Positions 1 through 12,917 of a DNA stretch of 64,000 bases are shown one piece after another. Positions within the stretch are counted from its first letter, which is position 1, and each line of letters begins with the position of its first letter. The stretch comes from Paracentrotus lividus. Its lineage: Eukaryota > Echinodermata > Echinoidea > Camarodonta > Echinidae. The translations under genes were made by a program, and so were the position numbers. The notes beneath the pieces are model-generated. The model saw only the letters and a list, made by a program, of their open reading frames with translations. It did not search any database and had not been told where the DNA came from. The stretch covers positions 3,072,146-3,136,145 of the forward strand of contig CALNVZ010003435.1 of the NCBI GenBank assembly GCA_940671915.1, written 5' to 3'.

Positions 1-1273
1 AAACACAATTAATCAAGAACGATGGGTTCTTGTCGTGATGAGTACAGAGCTTGAGACAAAATTTATTTTGATCGTGTAAAAAATCATATTTGTAGCCAAA
101 AGTTATGCGTCCATGGTGTAGCATACCCTTTTGGTGTTAGCTGATTTGTAATTGTGTCTATGTACACGAATTTATCACACACACACTCTCTGCACCAATG
201 TTACCTAATTTATGTCTGGAACCTATTCTCAGTAGAATTGTCCTGTCTTTATTTGGATACAAGTCAAAAGACACATTGCATGAAGGTAACTACATTGTAT
301 ACAGGCAACCATTCCATCTGCTTTTGAGCACTCGGTCGTGACGTCATTAGTAGTCATATTTCATGATGTCCCGTTCGAATACTAATTTTAGAATCGTCTC
401 GTTTTCCCCCCATCTACGGTTCTCCCTTTAGTAGGATTCCGGAATAAGGAGAAAAGTAGTAAATCAAAGTGTATTTAGGTGGTCCTACGCTGGTTATCGA
501 GTATGAAAAAGACATCTAATGTGTTTTGATAGTAACACTCATGTAACGAATGGATTAAATTTTGTATTGTTATACTATTGAACGAAGTATGACTGTTAGG
601 AACTTCATTATTTTTGTGAAAAGAACACTGGGTCAATGCATTTTAAAATAAATGTATTATGTTTTGTTCTGTCACCATACAACTATTTCTTTTTCTTTCT
701 TTCTTTTTTTTTTTTTTTTTTTTTACACAGCAGGGCAATTCAGTCATTTCGTATTGATGAATGTAGTCGTATTAAAACCATTAGTCTACAAAAATAAAAA
801 TTAAAAAAACGTTCTTCTCCTGAACCATGATAAAAAGAAGCGGTATATTGATATTTGCACTGAGTGGTGGGAGAAAGCCCAAAAGGCTCAAATCGTTGTT
901 ACGTACTTGCTTAGTTATAATCAGTACCTCCCTAACCTAATCGATGTTACGTAGTTAATTTCCTTCTTAATGAAAAAATGTTTCTTTCTCAGACATCCCT
1001 TATCTCATTTCACATGATAAAAAGAATAGGTAATGTTCATTTTAACTTATTTGATCTAACGCCCTTGTCGTTCTTATCTTTGCGAAATGTATTTTGTTGT
1101 GTTTTTGTTGTGTTTCCTTATCCGACACGCATTTTGAGTTGATGCCAAAATGCATGAAATGTTATAAGATATTGTGACCGCATAGTCAACTAGATTAATG
1201 GACAGTACAAAGAATGTTGAAATACGTATAATTTTCTCATGATTCCTATTTTATTTTTTATTTTTCTTCTCAG
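1..1273. other. Non-coding, AT-rich; no gene seen
   Basis: I see no conserved coding sequence on either strand. The stretch holds a T-rich run near 690-724 and otherwise unique-looking AT-rich DNA. It ends in a pyrimidine tract and CAG that could act as a splice acceptor for the candidate exon at 1274. If the sphingomyelinase gene extends upstream of the window, this is intron. Confidence 0.5.
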
Positions 1274-1346
1274 GTTCATCTAGTTCGAGTGATGAGGGTC
1301 ATCCTGTGGTGGCTACGTGGCGATCACTCGTTACAAGTGCTCAAAA
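1274..1346 (+). CDS. Candidate exon upstream of the smpd3-like exons (weak)
   Basis: A 73-nt stretch lies between a good acceptor (TTTTTCTTCTCAG) and a good donor (AAAA|GTAAGA), and is less AT-rich than its surroundings. Two frames are open. One reads SSSSSDEGHPVVATWRSLVT, which would suit the serine-rich linker of a neutral sphingomyelinase 2. The other, starting VHLVRVMRVIL, leaves one nucleotide over, which matches the phase needed by the exon at 6648. Neither frame carries a recognisable sphingomyelinase motif, and the expected Thr-His-Leu region is absent. It may be a linker exon, an alternative exon or a chance splice-site pair. Confidence 0.25.
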
Positions 1347-1490
1347 GTAAGAACATCTTTTTTAATTCTCTTCAAACTTTAAATGTATTTCATTGCCTGT
1401 TTATGTGTGATAATGTGAAGAAAAAAAGAAAATTGCTACAGCTCATTATTACCTGTAGAACCAGTAAGAATCAGCAATAGTACATAAGTA

Positions 1491-2004
1491 CACTCTAAAA
1501 CTGAAGTTGCTTAATTAAGGGTGCTCGTTATGAACTGCACTTGAAGTGCAAATAGCACCTGAAGTGCTGTTTTAGCACTTACCAAGTGCTAATTTATCAA
1601 CAAAAAATGTCATGGTCGGTATGGGATTCGAACCGGGTTCACCTAGGACATGGAAGAGGTACCGCTGACCGTTACCAATGACCAACGGGAGATCTCGCTA
1701 ACATGCTTTAATTATACAGCATATAGATGATTATGCAATTTGAAGAAAAGTTCATCATTGCACAATATGATTGCTAGCACCGTGAGGTGTGAATTGGGTC
1801 TAACTGTCGTCAGCGCTTCTCATGCAGGACCCAGGTTCGAATCCTCAAGCGAAGTCACGCCGTTTTGTGCCATTTTTGCTGAAAGGTTCAGCTCACTTTG
1901 AAAGTGCTAAAACAGCACTTTGAGTGCAGTCATTATGCAAGCACTTAAAAAGTGCTGATTTCAGCCCTTGAAGAGCTAAAAACAGCACTTCAGTTTTTAG
2001 AGTG
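1491..2004. mobile_element. MITE-like element with TA duplication and two tRNA-like B boxes
   Basis: The ends are inverted repeats: CACTCTAAAACTGAAGT on the left and ACTTCAGTTTTTAGAGTG on the right, differing by one T. Each is flanked by TA (1489-1490 and 2005-2006), as expected for a Tc1/mariner-type target. Inside are several short palindromic AGCACTT/AAGTGCT motifs near both ends. There are also two polymerase III B-box-like sequences in opposite orientation: GGATTCGAACC near 1624 (minus) and GGTTCGAATCC near 1834 (plus). There is no open reading frame, so it is non-autonomous. Confidence 0.75.
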
Positions 2005-2006
2005 TA

Positions 2007-5000
2007 CATGCATAGTCCCATGATGACTAGTCGTACATGATTGCCAACAGTTTAATCGTCGAAACCTTTGTGCTAAATGCACAACAATCATACAAACCCC
2101 TTTTTCATAAGTTTTTCATATAATTTGTTTTACTCATGATAAGGATATTACCCAGTAGAAAAGGCTTAAATAATTTTGGCAAATTCAATGATGGTAGTGA
2201 TATTATGTTGGCAGAATTTATTCTTTTAATACAACAAAATGCTTTTGGTAAGTTCCCTGGACAACAAATATAACCATGCACACTTGCATTTTATTTATTT
2301 TCATGCCATACATACTTTGATAATACAAGTGGGAATAAACATAAAGGTTATCGTTCAGAGAAGGCGACAAGATCGGCAATCAATCGTTCTTGTTTGTCGC
2401 CTCGGTGGGCCTTGTTCAGGCTGATAAGATTAAAATGGTGTACCTTGTAAGATGCTCAAGTATCTCTTAGATTGGTTTAACCAACGTTCATGCATCTCAG
2501 AACAATCGCAATCAGAGCGAAGGGCAGGTGGGCCTCCGTAGAACTGTCAAACCTGTTAAGGAAACAAGAAGCAAATTAACCAAACACACACCAACTACGC
2601 CAATGTAGTAAATCCCACGTGGCCAGTTCACACCTGACAAACGCAAGACTCACACACGTGTATGGACACCGTGGGTATGCCTACACTCTGAAACAACTGT
2701 CCCACCTATCCATATCTATGTAGGTCGAGTGTGGGTGATAAATATCAGAGAGCCAGGCCAAGTCAAACAGTAGCGCCCCAAACTCAGCTCTCATTCAACC
2801 TCACGAATCACCACTGGTAATAAAGAAAATGAGGTCGTTTCCTTCTTTGCTTGTGCCGCCAGGCTCAAAACATTGATTACAAAGTGGAAGTGATATTCCA
2901 ACTCAAAGATAGCAAGTACAGTGCAATGAAGATTGGCGGGTACTTTTCGGCGCTGGTATAGAATTAAGATCTTTTATTGCACCATTTCGCGCGGTCTGTC
3001 TTCATCTACCTCAAAGGGTCCTGTGTCGCCTCTTGTTCGTGTATTCTCTAGGGGTCCACTCTTATATTGGCTGGCCTGCGAGAAATGCGATAGCTTCCGC
3101 TGTTAGTCCGACCGGAGGGTCCACACGTTACGGCTTTACGGCGAGTGAAAATTGAGAGTTCCCGCTTTTATTTCGAATGTCACAGGATTTAGTTTCCTCT
3201 CAGGCGTTGCCTTGGAAACAGATGCGAAAAAGCCCCCATGGAAAAGCTCCTGAAAAGTGCATTTAAAAGTTCATGGTCATTTTTTGCTTTCTGCTCTTGA
3301 TGGGTAGGCCTAGAAGTGTTCATTAGCAAACTTTGTAACGTAGTGCCACTGAACACGTTGTCTATAGGCGTACTTAGTTACTAATTACGATGTTCATTAT
3401 TCCACCTCTGTCTTATGTTGCTTGGCCTCTTTAAGGGATTATTATATGTGCTAATATAGAATTTATCTAAAGGCATTATGATTAAATTCATATATTCAGA
3501 GACGATTGAAATATAATTGTTTATGTGCAATTTATCTTTTAAAGGAAGTTTCGTTACACTGCTGCTCTTATTAAGGTAGCATAATGGCGTATATTCCTTA
3601 GTGCATTGCGTGATGCAACAACAACTCCAAACGTCTGTGTGTTTTTTTTTCTCTCTCTTTATTTTTTTGCGTTTTTTTTTTTTTTTTTGTTCTAAGGCAA
3701 TTCAAGTTTAACGTCCACTAGCATTCACGGAAGACACTGTGAATAACTTAATTATTTATTTATCTTTATGAAATTTACTCAAAATCTCACTTTCTTTAAA
3801 TAGCGATATGTTCATATCTTCAGCTGATAGTAAATCTAAGTCATTCTAATCGAGGGAAGATAAGCAGTTATCCTATGCGATTTCAAGCACCATAATTTTC
3901 CACACAAAATCTATCTTGCATGACTATTGAGTTGGCTAGCTTTTTTGAGTATTCATTCTTTTTCACTGAAAATAGTCGAATGATTTCTTTATAGGTCATG
4001 AACATGTGGTACAGAAAGATACGAGGTCACAAGAGAGGTCAACTACTAATTACATTAATTTAGTTAATGCGAAACTAAAAATGAATTTCGGATGACGTGG
4101 TTTGTGAATTGGTGTTTCACACTCCTTCTTTAGGCAGAGTGGGCTATTCACATATGCGTTTGAATTTTTACGAAGTCTATTATGTATCCTAATTAGTGTA
4201 CCCAAACTTCATTGTATAAAAATGTTGACCACTTTAAACGAAGTTTCAAATTGACTTCTTGATGCCATCATGGAGGGGACATACGTACATAATTATTTTC
4301 GAAGCATTACTATTGTGATGATGGGTGAAGCACAATCAAGACAATGGGGAAATCCCATTTCATGATCGTAAAGTGACTTGGTTTCCAAAATAAGGGCCTA
4401 ATGGGAACGCAGCCGATCTGATCACTGGTCTCTCTATTGGGTTCGTCCAGACTGGATGATAAGAACTTACATTACCACCAGCATGACCGATGGTACCCAG
4501 AAAAGAGGCGTTAAATGTGTATGAAAAGAGATAAACATTATACATTGAAAAAGTGGATGGTGTGAAATTCAGTCAAGATACAGTCATGGAGCCAAAATCT
4601 TTTTTGATGTAAACGCTATAGGGTGTACCAACATGATCCTATGGAACCCAGACAAGAATTTTTCAATGATTCTACATAGAGATAACCTGTCATAACCAAG
4701 AGGCACAAACAATATTAGGTTATGCATCGCTGATGTTCGCTCTCGGGTTTATACAGAGACGTCTATAACATGGAGTTCAGTGATAATTTCATTCATAACG
4801 TATACATAATTAACCCTCTCTCTCTTGCACTCCTTGACCGGTCTGACCCCGCTTCCCCACCTGCAGCTCCTCAAGGAATGCCCTTTCCAGGTCATTAAAC
4901 ATTTATCAGGTGGCCTGCCACCATCCTTTCTTGACCCAGAATCGGTCAGGATATAGGCGTCATTGCAATATCATATGATTTCATTGGGGCCACCGAACAC

Positions 5001-6647
5001 GACGCATCTGTAAGCATTGTGTAGCAGTGGGGGGGGGGGGGGGGGGGGGGGGGTGGCGTTATATTCTGTCTATAATAATACCCCCCCCCCAACAAAACAA
5101 ACAAACAAACAAACAAAAAACAAAAAACAAAAAAAACATAAAGGGTCATGTACACCTATTTTCTTCACAATACAGAAATATAAACAAGTCCCTAATTAAA
5201 GAGATTGCTGATTTAAAAAAAAATGCGCAGGTCACGTCTTCACTCAGTGCAGGGGCGCAAGAGGGGTGCACCTCATTTTCTATTCTTTTCTTTAATTTCT
5301 ATCAACAAATCACCTATTAAATATTTAAGTTAAATCTAAGAAAATTTTCGGCTGCGTCCCTCCCCTATTTCAAATCCAGGATCCGCCACTAACACGCCTT
5401 TACATCATGTACCCCTGTGAAAGACGAGGGTGGCATTGATGGCGTTAGTACCCCCTTACCATCCCATAACTGCGCCCTTCCCCATAACGTTATTCATAGA
5501 TGCAATATGCCTTTATTTGTAGCCTCGTCTAAGTTTCAAGAGACACTGTGGTTTTATTCCTTCGAAAAGTAAAGGAACCAAACACTGACAGGCACAACAA
5601 CAACAACATCCCAACCAAACCTCCTAGAATATGGTACTTGTATTTGGGTGATTGCACTCGAGTGTTAAACCGAGAGGCTATGACGCTCAAATTACAGGAA
5701 TCGCTTACCACTGGGTCGAGACAAGTATTTATGGGGTATCTGGGTTGGTTTATGAAAATCATCTGCCATCAATCCAACGTGTTGTATTCATGAATATTGC
5801 AAGAACAAGAATGGAACATAATCCTGGGTATTAGGCATCCGGAGGGAAGCGGATTTTTTTTTTCTTCAGTACGGTTGAAATATTATAAGAAAGGGAAACA
5901 AAGAACGTTGCTGGTAGAAAGCGAAGCACTTTGTGATTATAATCGAAAATGTTGATTAATGAAAGTATATAGTGTGCTGACTGTGCTCGGGTCTATCTTC
6001 TTAGAAATTGCACTATCTGTTCATCCAAGCTACAAGTTAACAAATGATTTAGCTTATAATACTACTAACCACCTTTACCAAGTAAAATAATTGATTCTAT
6101 GCTAATGATGTGTATCAACAGATCCCAAGGTTTGATGCACTGCCTTTAATATCTAAATTGCATCGAGTAAAAAAGTGCATCTAATGTCAGTTAACGTTCA
6201 TATAGAAACCATGCCCTTTTGAATGTATGACCTTCATGATCTTACATTCAACTCATGCCTAATAATATGAATGAGGTTTCTGCCATTTCATACAAGTAGT
6301 AATTAGTGAAAAATAATGGAAATGAAGCATTCCTTAGAATACAATGGTAATTTTATTGTCAATAACCAATACAATTAATGTGATTATTTATAATACATAA
6401 TTTTGTTCCATTATATAATTTTTTAAAGTCACTTATAACCCTTTGTATAGTATTAGATTATCCAAAATAATATAATCGATAATATCAGTTTACTAGGGAA
6501 ATTCAAAGAGTGTTATATCAATATGAGCAGCTCAATTCAAACAGCCACATAAAAAGAAGTTTAATAAGAAAAGAGACTAGGATATATAAACTTATGACGA
6601 TTTCGTCAGAGACCATAATTTTCATTTTTTTCTTCAACCTTCAACAG
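2007..6647. other. Probable intron; no recognisable exon
   Basis: I searched this stretch by eye for the missing N-terminal catalytic exons of the sphingomyelinase (the LQEV and THL motifs) and found none. It contains T-rich runs near 3640-3690, a 24-base G run at 5030-5053, and the sequence CCAGGATCCGCCACT near 5379. That sequence is the end motif of the CAGTGGCGGATCC repeat family seen elsewhere in the window. The 2.5-3.2 kb portion is more GC-balanced than its surroundings, but no coding sequence was recognised. Confidence 0.45.
5030..5136. repeat. Homopolymer cluster: poly-G, poly-C and ACAA-rich
   Basis: A run of 24 G is followed within about 30 bases by 10 C and then an (ACAA)n/A-rich stretch. 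Short open frames over it, encoding poly-Gly or poly-Pro, are products of the repeat and not genes. Confidence 0.85.
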
Positions 6648-6794
6648 AAGATGATCTGCGTTCTGCTCAGATGGACGCCATTTTGAAATGGTTGAACAAC
6701 TTCCATGTGTACAGCCATCGTCTTGAAGGACTACAGGAAGTAGTGGCCTTTGATGTTCTTTGTGGAAACTTCAACTTCGACAACATGTCTCCAA
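6648..6794 (+). CDS. smpd3: smpd3-like exon A: neutral sphingomyelinase with GNFNFDN motif
   Basis: This is the first recognised exon of a neutral sphingomyelinase 2-like gene. That enzyme hydrolyses sphingomyelin to ceramide and phosphocholine at membranes. The 147-nt exon sits between CTTCAACAG and GTAAGT and has 2 nt of carried-in phase, 48 codons and 1 nt out. It reads DDLRSAQMDAILKWLNNF, then VVAFDVLCGNFNFDN. This matches the vertebrate SMPD3 stretch that runs from the helix after the Thr-His-Leu motif through the GDFNFDN signature of the DNase I-like fold. The signature Asp is Asn here (codon AAC). The single trailing A joins GT of the next exon to give Ser. Family identity is confident; SMPD3 rather than an SMPD5-type paralogue is less certain. 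Confidence 0.85.
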
Positions 6795-7602
6795 GTAAGT
6801 GCGCCTTCCTGTCAGACGAAATTCAATGGTGTTGATTAGCAAAGATATGATTTTATTTGGATAATATGCGCTGAATTTTAATGCTATGTGATGTGACATA
6901 AAGATTATCACAGTTAAGAGCCTGAAGGGTGGGATCTATCATACTTTGACATAATGATAGATGCCTTATTGTGCTATTATTTGCTAAACTTTCACTGTAT
7001 TCGAATTGCTTCACAATGTGAAACAACCTTAGCATATCCATGAACTATAAGTATAAAATGGATAATATCGGTATATAATCATATAATGTACAAAATACTA
7101 TGCAGCATTTCCCCCGCAAGTTACATCTCAACTAACTTAACATTACTCAATGAAATACTGCACATCATCATTAATATACTGCCTGGCTCCTGCTATGTCA
7201 GTCATTCATAGTATATGTTTCCCGGCATCACTACTATATTGAAAGTTGCAGGACAGAACCCAAACAGTCATTAATAAATCATTAGCATTGTCTACCCTTA
7301 GGGGATTCAATGCAGGAAACGTATGACATTTCCTGTCTACACATTCATGAACACTGTAACAAAACACAGCCATGAGCCGATGCACTGTAATATTGGACGA
7401 GCTCTTCTTCTGCAATGTCTTAAAGATTATATACATTAATATTCGATGCAATCTGCTTGCAATCTCCATTGGGAGGTATTACCCTTTACTTTTCAAGAAG
7501 GTGTCTAGAGACCACGAGAGAGGCAACCGTTGTCATGTTTCAGAAAGGTGTCGGAAACCTTGCATTCAACTGCCAGTCTTCCGTATGCTATGGTCACACC
7601 TA

Positions 7603-7771
7603 GGCTGTGTTTCACCAAGAAGTTCGTAAGCTACAAACATCTTTGCACACGACTGGTGATCTTTTCTTGTGCTAAATAATTCAGAATGTGATTGACATAG
7701 CACCCAAGAACATGTTCCATTCGCTCGTTAAGTAATTCGTAACTTTACGAACGACATGGTGAAACACCACC
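7603..7771. mobile_element. Short inverted-repeat element (GTGTTTCACCA ends)
   Basis: The left end TGTGTTTCACCAAGAAGTTCGTAA is mirrored on the right by a TTACGAACGACATGGTGAAACACCA-type end, with a few mismatches. That gives a ~169-bp non-coding foldback. Outside it, a weaker pair of GGTCACACC / GGTGTGACC motifs (near 7593 and 7917) may mark a second, larger inverted-repeat element around it. No clear target duplication was identified. Confidence 0.45.
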
Positions 7772-10700
7772 CAAGTCTTCAATATTTTGCACGATCGGGT
7801 TGGGGAGTCAACTGTCTACCTTCGGTATGCCTGAAAAACGGCACCTCTTTGCGTCCCATTCAAGGATTTCCTGCGAAATCTGCCGCAGAACAGACGCAGA
7901 GACGGTAGACGCTCGGGTGTGACCTTGGCCTAACCGATCGAGCGATCACAGAGTCACACTGTTTGTTCGTCTTTTTTTCGTAAGCCTACTTTACCCGCTT
8001 TCCTCCGTCATGTTGGATTCAATAAGATTCCCCCTCTTCCATCGCAGCTCTAAGAAGAAACCTTATCCCCCTGGTCTAGCAAAACCACGTCATTTCAGGC
8101 TTTTGGTCACATTGAGTACACATCACATGCATTCGGCATCCGCGGTTAAAATGGAAGTCCACAGTGCAACACGGTGAAGATGGAGAGGAAATACTGTCCG
8201 AGTTTGCTTCAAAGGCCACAATGAATATACGACAACATCCGAATCACTCGCTAGATTTAATATTCCATCTGAGAGCCAGTCTCTAACATTATAGCAACTA
8301 AACATGTGCCTTTATTTAACCATTCTAATGGGGTATCGGACTAAACTTGTAGACACGTTATCTAAACAAAATCCAACCCACCACCTAATATTTTCTCCAG
8401 ATCCAAATTGTATAGGAGGATAAGGATAAAGATAAAGAAAATGCCCTCTTGCAACACTCGTTTTTAACTATCGTCATTACCCGAAAATAAAAATGAATTT
8501 TGAATTGTCATTCAAAGAAGGTGGCATCCTTTAATCTTCACGGGGTAGAATTTCTCCCGACTGACAAGTTTTCCTATGACTCCCAAGTGCACAGAAGCAC
8601 ATTCAGCAGAGCACAATGCACACATTGATGAAATTGGAGAACCTAGATTGATCGATGGACCCAGCCACTTGATCGATCCTTAATTCTTTCAAAAAACACT
8701 CGGTTCAGTCTGTCGAATTACTTTGATTTGATTAAAATCATTTCGTGATTGTTAGTATTATTTATCTCCTCACATGATGTACTCCGTACGTTGTTGTGTT
8801 ATTAGGTGATTCGGTTTGACAGGTTCTGACAGCATTATCGTTCCAGTGTCTGTTTCTTTGTACATTTCAGTCTCTGGTGTTAGAGTTCCTTAGCAACAGC
8901 ATGTCCAGTGCTGCCTTCCAATTTTGATTACCTCAAGAAAAACCTTCACCGACAAACTATACAAATATCCATCAAGGAGAATTAGAAACAAATATTTAAC
9001 ACTAGTTTTGGCTGCCGGTATGATAAGATATTTGACATTATCTCTGCGAAGATCTAGAATCTTAGAATCTTAATAATAAGCGAAATGGTGTAAAGCATAA
9101 TTCTTAACACATTTATTACAATAATGTTTGTATCAAAGAGATAGAAATGTATAGAGGTTAAGCATGGTTAGGATAGAAATAGACAAAGATGTTAAATAGA
9201 ATTTGTATAGAAGTGGAAGATTTAAGTTGGTTGAAGGGGAGGAAGATGGATTCTGTTTCCGTCTCTCCGTATTATATCAGCGTGTGGAGTTTTACGAGAA
9301 TATGAACGGTGGTGGAATCTATCCAAAACACTGTTTTAAATGCAGTCGCTTTCTGACCCATTTGGCGCCACCTATTATAATACATGCATAGACGAGCCTT
9401 GATAGATCGGCGGCGCCAACCGCACGACATGAAACTCACATGAAATCAGCTCAGGTTTCTATTCAGAAAACACTCTTTTTCGTCTTTTTTAAAGACCTCG
9501 TCTTTCAGGCTTTGTTCAGGAACGTTAATGCATTTTTTGTCCCTGTGCATGTTCTTCAACGAATATCAATCTCCGAGATCCCAACCGACCTTGCTTTTTC
9601 TATGCCTACGACGAACTAATGTCCTAATGTTCTCTCCTCGTAATAACACTTTTAGGCGGCCTTTGACAAGGGCAATGTCTGATAAGCGTGATTGGAACCC
9701 GTAAGCAACAGACTGCTGACTTGAGGCGGCTTCTACTTGGCATTTAAAGTCTCAAAATATTCATTTTGTGGCTTTTTCTCGCCTCATGAGCAGGGGCCAG
9801 CCTATGGGCTTTGCTTTAGTTTGTTTATTAGAGGGGTAGTTGATGGATTTGTCTAAGTACGGCGTCTGAAAAGGTGTTACCTTAATGTTTCAGAGGACTC
9901 ACATCAATTACGTCATAGGCGTGAAAGAAATTATGAATTGATAGCATGGACTGACAATGTCATCATTAACCTAAATATTGCATCTCTGAGGTTCTGACCT
10001 ATTGGTTACTTAACCAGAGAAGGTTAAAAACCCATTTGAAGTTCAGACTAAAGTAATGGAAATAATGTCAAAACAGATTTGAAAAACGGTGGATATATTA
10101 TAGCAGACGTTTGAAGACAAGGAACGGTACAGAGTCAACGAAAACAACATTGAATGAAAGTGGAACGACTTAGTCTCATCGATTTGATTTTGATTTCCTT
10201 CATCAAAAATAACAATTAATATCAAATTATCAATTCACATTATTTCTTGTATCATTATTCTCCCCTTTTTCATTTGTCAATTTGGATAACCTTTATTTAA
10301 TCATCTTTTTCCTTCTTTTATGTGGTAGTTCGATATTTGTAAATATTATAATCAAACAGAATTTTCTATCTTATTGAGGTTATAATTATTAAAACTCATC
10401 AATAAGATGTTCTCATTTTCTCCATACAATTCAATTACAATAAAATTTACATCATCAATAGGAAATTCGAAGTAATTGCAATTACACAAATACGAAATGA
10501 TACTACCAGGCCTTGAATACACCCAGCACCACCTCCTGTAAAACCGAGATGTAACATGGTTTGAAGAAGAAGAAAAATGGCGGCAAAAATAATATACAAA
10601 TACTGTTGGAAAAGGAAGGAGGGCTGGCCGAACGGGAAATTTTATTGCTATGTAATACAAGGCATAAAAGCAATTTCTTCCATTTCAATTTATTTCTTAT

Positions 10701-12914
10701 CAAGAATCTAATATCTATTCGCCCATGAGGAACCTGGTTGTGGTGTCCAATTTAACTCAGGATATGTCTTTCGTGCGATTCATTTCTTCAATTCACAGTT
10801 ATTTTTCCCTGTCGATCTGCATGTTATTCGGCCCTTCTATAACCATGATAACACATTACATTTAAATTTACATTTATTTTTCTCCCTTTTAAAAGTTTTT
10901 CCCCTATTTCATATCGCCTACGTATTTTGCCATACAGTTTCGTTAATTATCTCATAGAGTTTTCAATGAGTGCTTTTTACTCCCCATTCTCCCTCTCTCT
11001 AGTTGTTTATGATATTGGTCGATGTGTCTAATCTTTCCATATCTACGGGTTGACAAGTGGCGCCCATTTAGTTAAAATAAAAATGGATGTTTTTTTTTAA
11101 AGATATTATTCACAGACTAAAGTGTCACATACTGCGATTTAAATGTAGAGTATTTTTAGAATGAGAATAGCATCTGATCATTTGTATAATTTATATCTAT
11201 TTTCTCTTCCTGTGTTATCTTATCTGAGTGCATACATCTGCCCCTTTATTTCTCATTGTCTCTGTCTATACACTCCCGCGTTATGTCATATTCTGTTTGT
11301 GAACAACATTAGTTCTCATTGATGAACACTTTAATTAGTACAAATTAAGATGACCTTACCAGTCACTAATGGTGATTGTTTGTGAACAAATACTTCTCGA
11401 TGATTGTCTTTCTATGCCAATGTAATCAATATCAAGAATACCATGTAATAATCGTTAGAACTCTAAGTGGTGGAATTCATAGCTCTCATAATCTACATTC
11501 TTATTACCCCTCCCAAATCGTCCCTCACCTTCATATTTATACACTCTTTCCCCATCTCCCTTTCTCCTGCTGAGGTATATATTCGTACACAATCATTAAA
11601 ATACGAATGACTAAAATATTCTCAAAACGTAATCGCAATGATTGGTAAATCATCTTAAGTAAGTAATTAAAAAGTAACAAAATATATGAATATGAATTGT
11701 AATCCCCATTTCTTATACTTAATCCGAGAGATGTATTTCATGTTTTAAGCGTATGATTCGCCTTGGGATATATGTTATGTTCAAGCAAACTATTCAAGTC
11801 TTAACTGAGATCCTTTGTTGAAGACGATGAATAGCAATTCTTTCTGATCATCTCCCGCTGGCAGAAAACTCCATTTGTGCAAATCACATTATTTAATCGG
11901 CATAAATAGGAACATATCTCGTTGCATGATAACCATATCGCCGTACATGCATGCGATATCGTATTTCATATATATAGTTCTAAGTTTGATCAACCCATCT
12001 CATTTCTAAAACATTATTAGAAAAAGTGGTTTTCATGGCATAGGCGTAGCGTCGTCCTAGGCCTACTTTTCATTCTCTCATCTTACTCCTCATGAGAAAG
12101 GGTTAAATTTTCACTTTGTTAAAGGTGCAGGACAATGTTATACTGGGAGCATTCTGTAAAAGTGCAACTTTGCACATAAAGGTGTTCCCATTTGTAAACG
12201 TATATAAAGTGTAACCTTTCAAAATATGTGTGACATGGGTGCAAAATTGAACATCATTGGTGTATACATTAAAAGTTGAATAACATCCATTCTAACTTCA
12301 CCTTTCCGAAGAGTATAATCGTACTTCCCACATAATTAAAAAGAAATAAAACAGTGATTTATTGACTACTAATTTGATACATGCCCTCTGACATTATCAC
12401 ATGTCACTTGCCTGGCATCAAGCCAGTGAATCATTATAATCAAATCCGAAAACGATAACACTCAATAATTTTGCTTAACCATGAAGAAACATGGATTTAA
12501 TTAATTTAGACAACCTTAACATTAGACCGTTATTAAAAGTGACGTGATATTTATACAAAAATCGACGTGCTTTTCATTGTCTTGAAATTAGAGATAATGG
12601 TTTGTAGTTATGTTGTGTCCCGTGATAGTTGTTCAGAATAAACAATTTAAATCTAATAATTATCTCGAACAAACGTGTTTATCATATTCCCTGTCGGGTT
12701 ACGACGATCAGATGACATTAAGACATCAATTTCGTGATAATTTTCTGAAATACTTGAGAATAAGAATGATATTATGCACGTATAACAAGACAAAGTGTCT
12801 GCTTGTACATTATCATAATATTGATTATCATTTTTATAACGTTTGATAGCAAGTCGGTTGTCAATAGAAAACAAAAGCGGAGTTAATTTACATTTTGTAG
12901 ATAACGTGGAGGTC
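7772..12914. other. Intron sequence without recognised features
   Basis: I see no gene, no clear transposon ends and no long tandem array here. The stretch is AT-rich and unique-looking, with only short T-rich and A-rich runs. Short open frames of 60-100 codons occur on both strands but lack recognisable domains. Confidence 0.45.
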
Positions 12915-12917
12915 TTA

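Noticed and set aside
1625-1700. tRNA gene on the minus strand
   Set aside because: The B box is perfect, but I could not fold a convincing acceptor stem and anticodon arm, and it lies inside an inverted-repeat element.
4810-5030. Possible exon reading LLKECPFQVIKHLSGGLPPS
   Set aside because: Open for only ~30 codons after an acceptor-like CTGCAG, with no match to sphingomyelinase blocks and a stop before any convincing donor.
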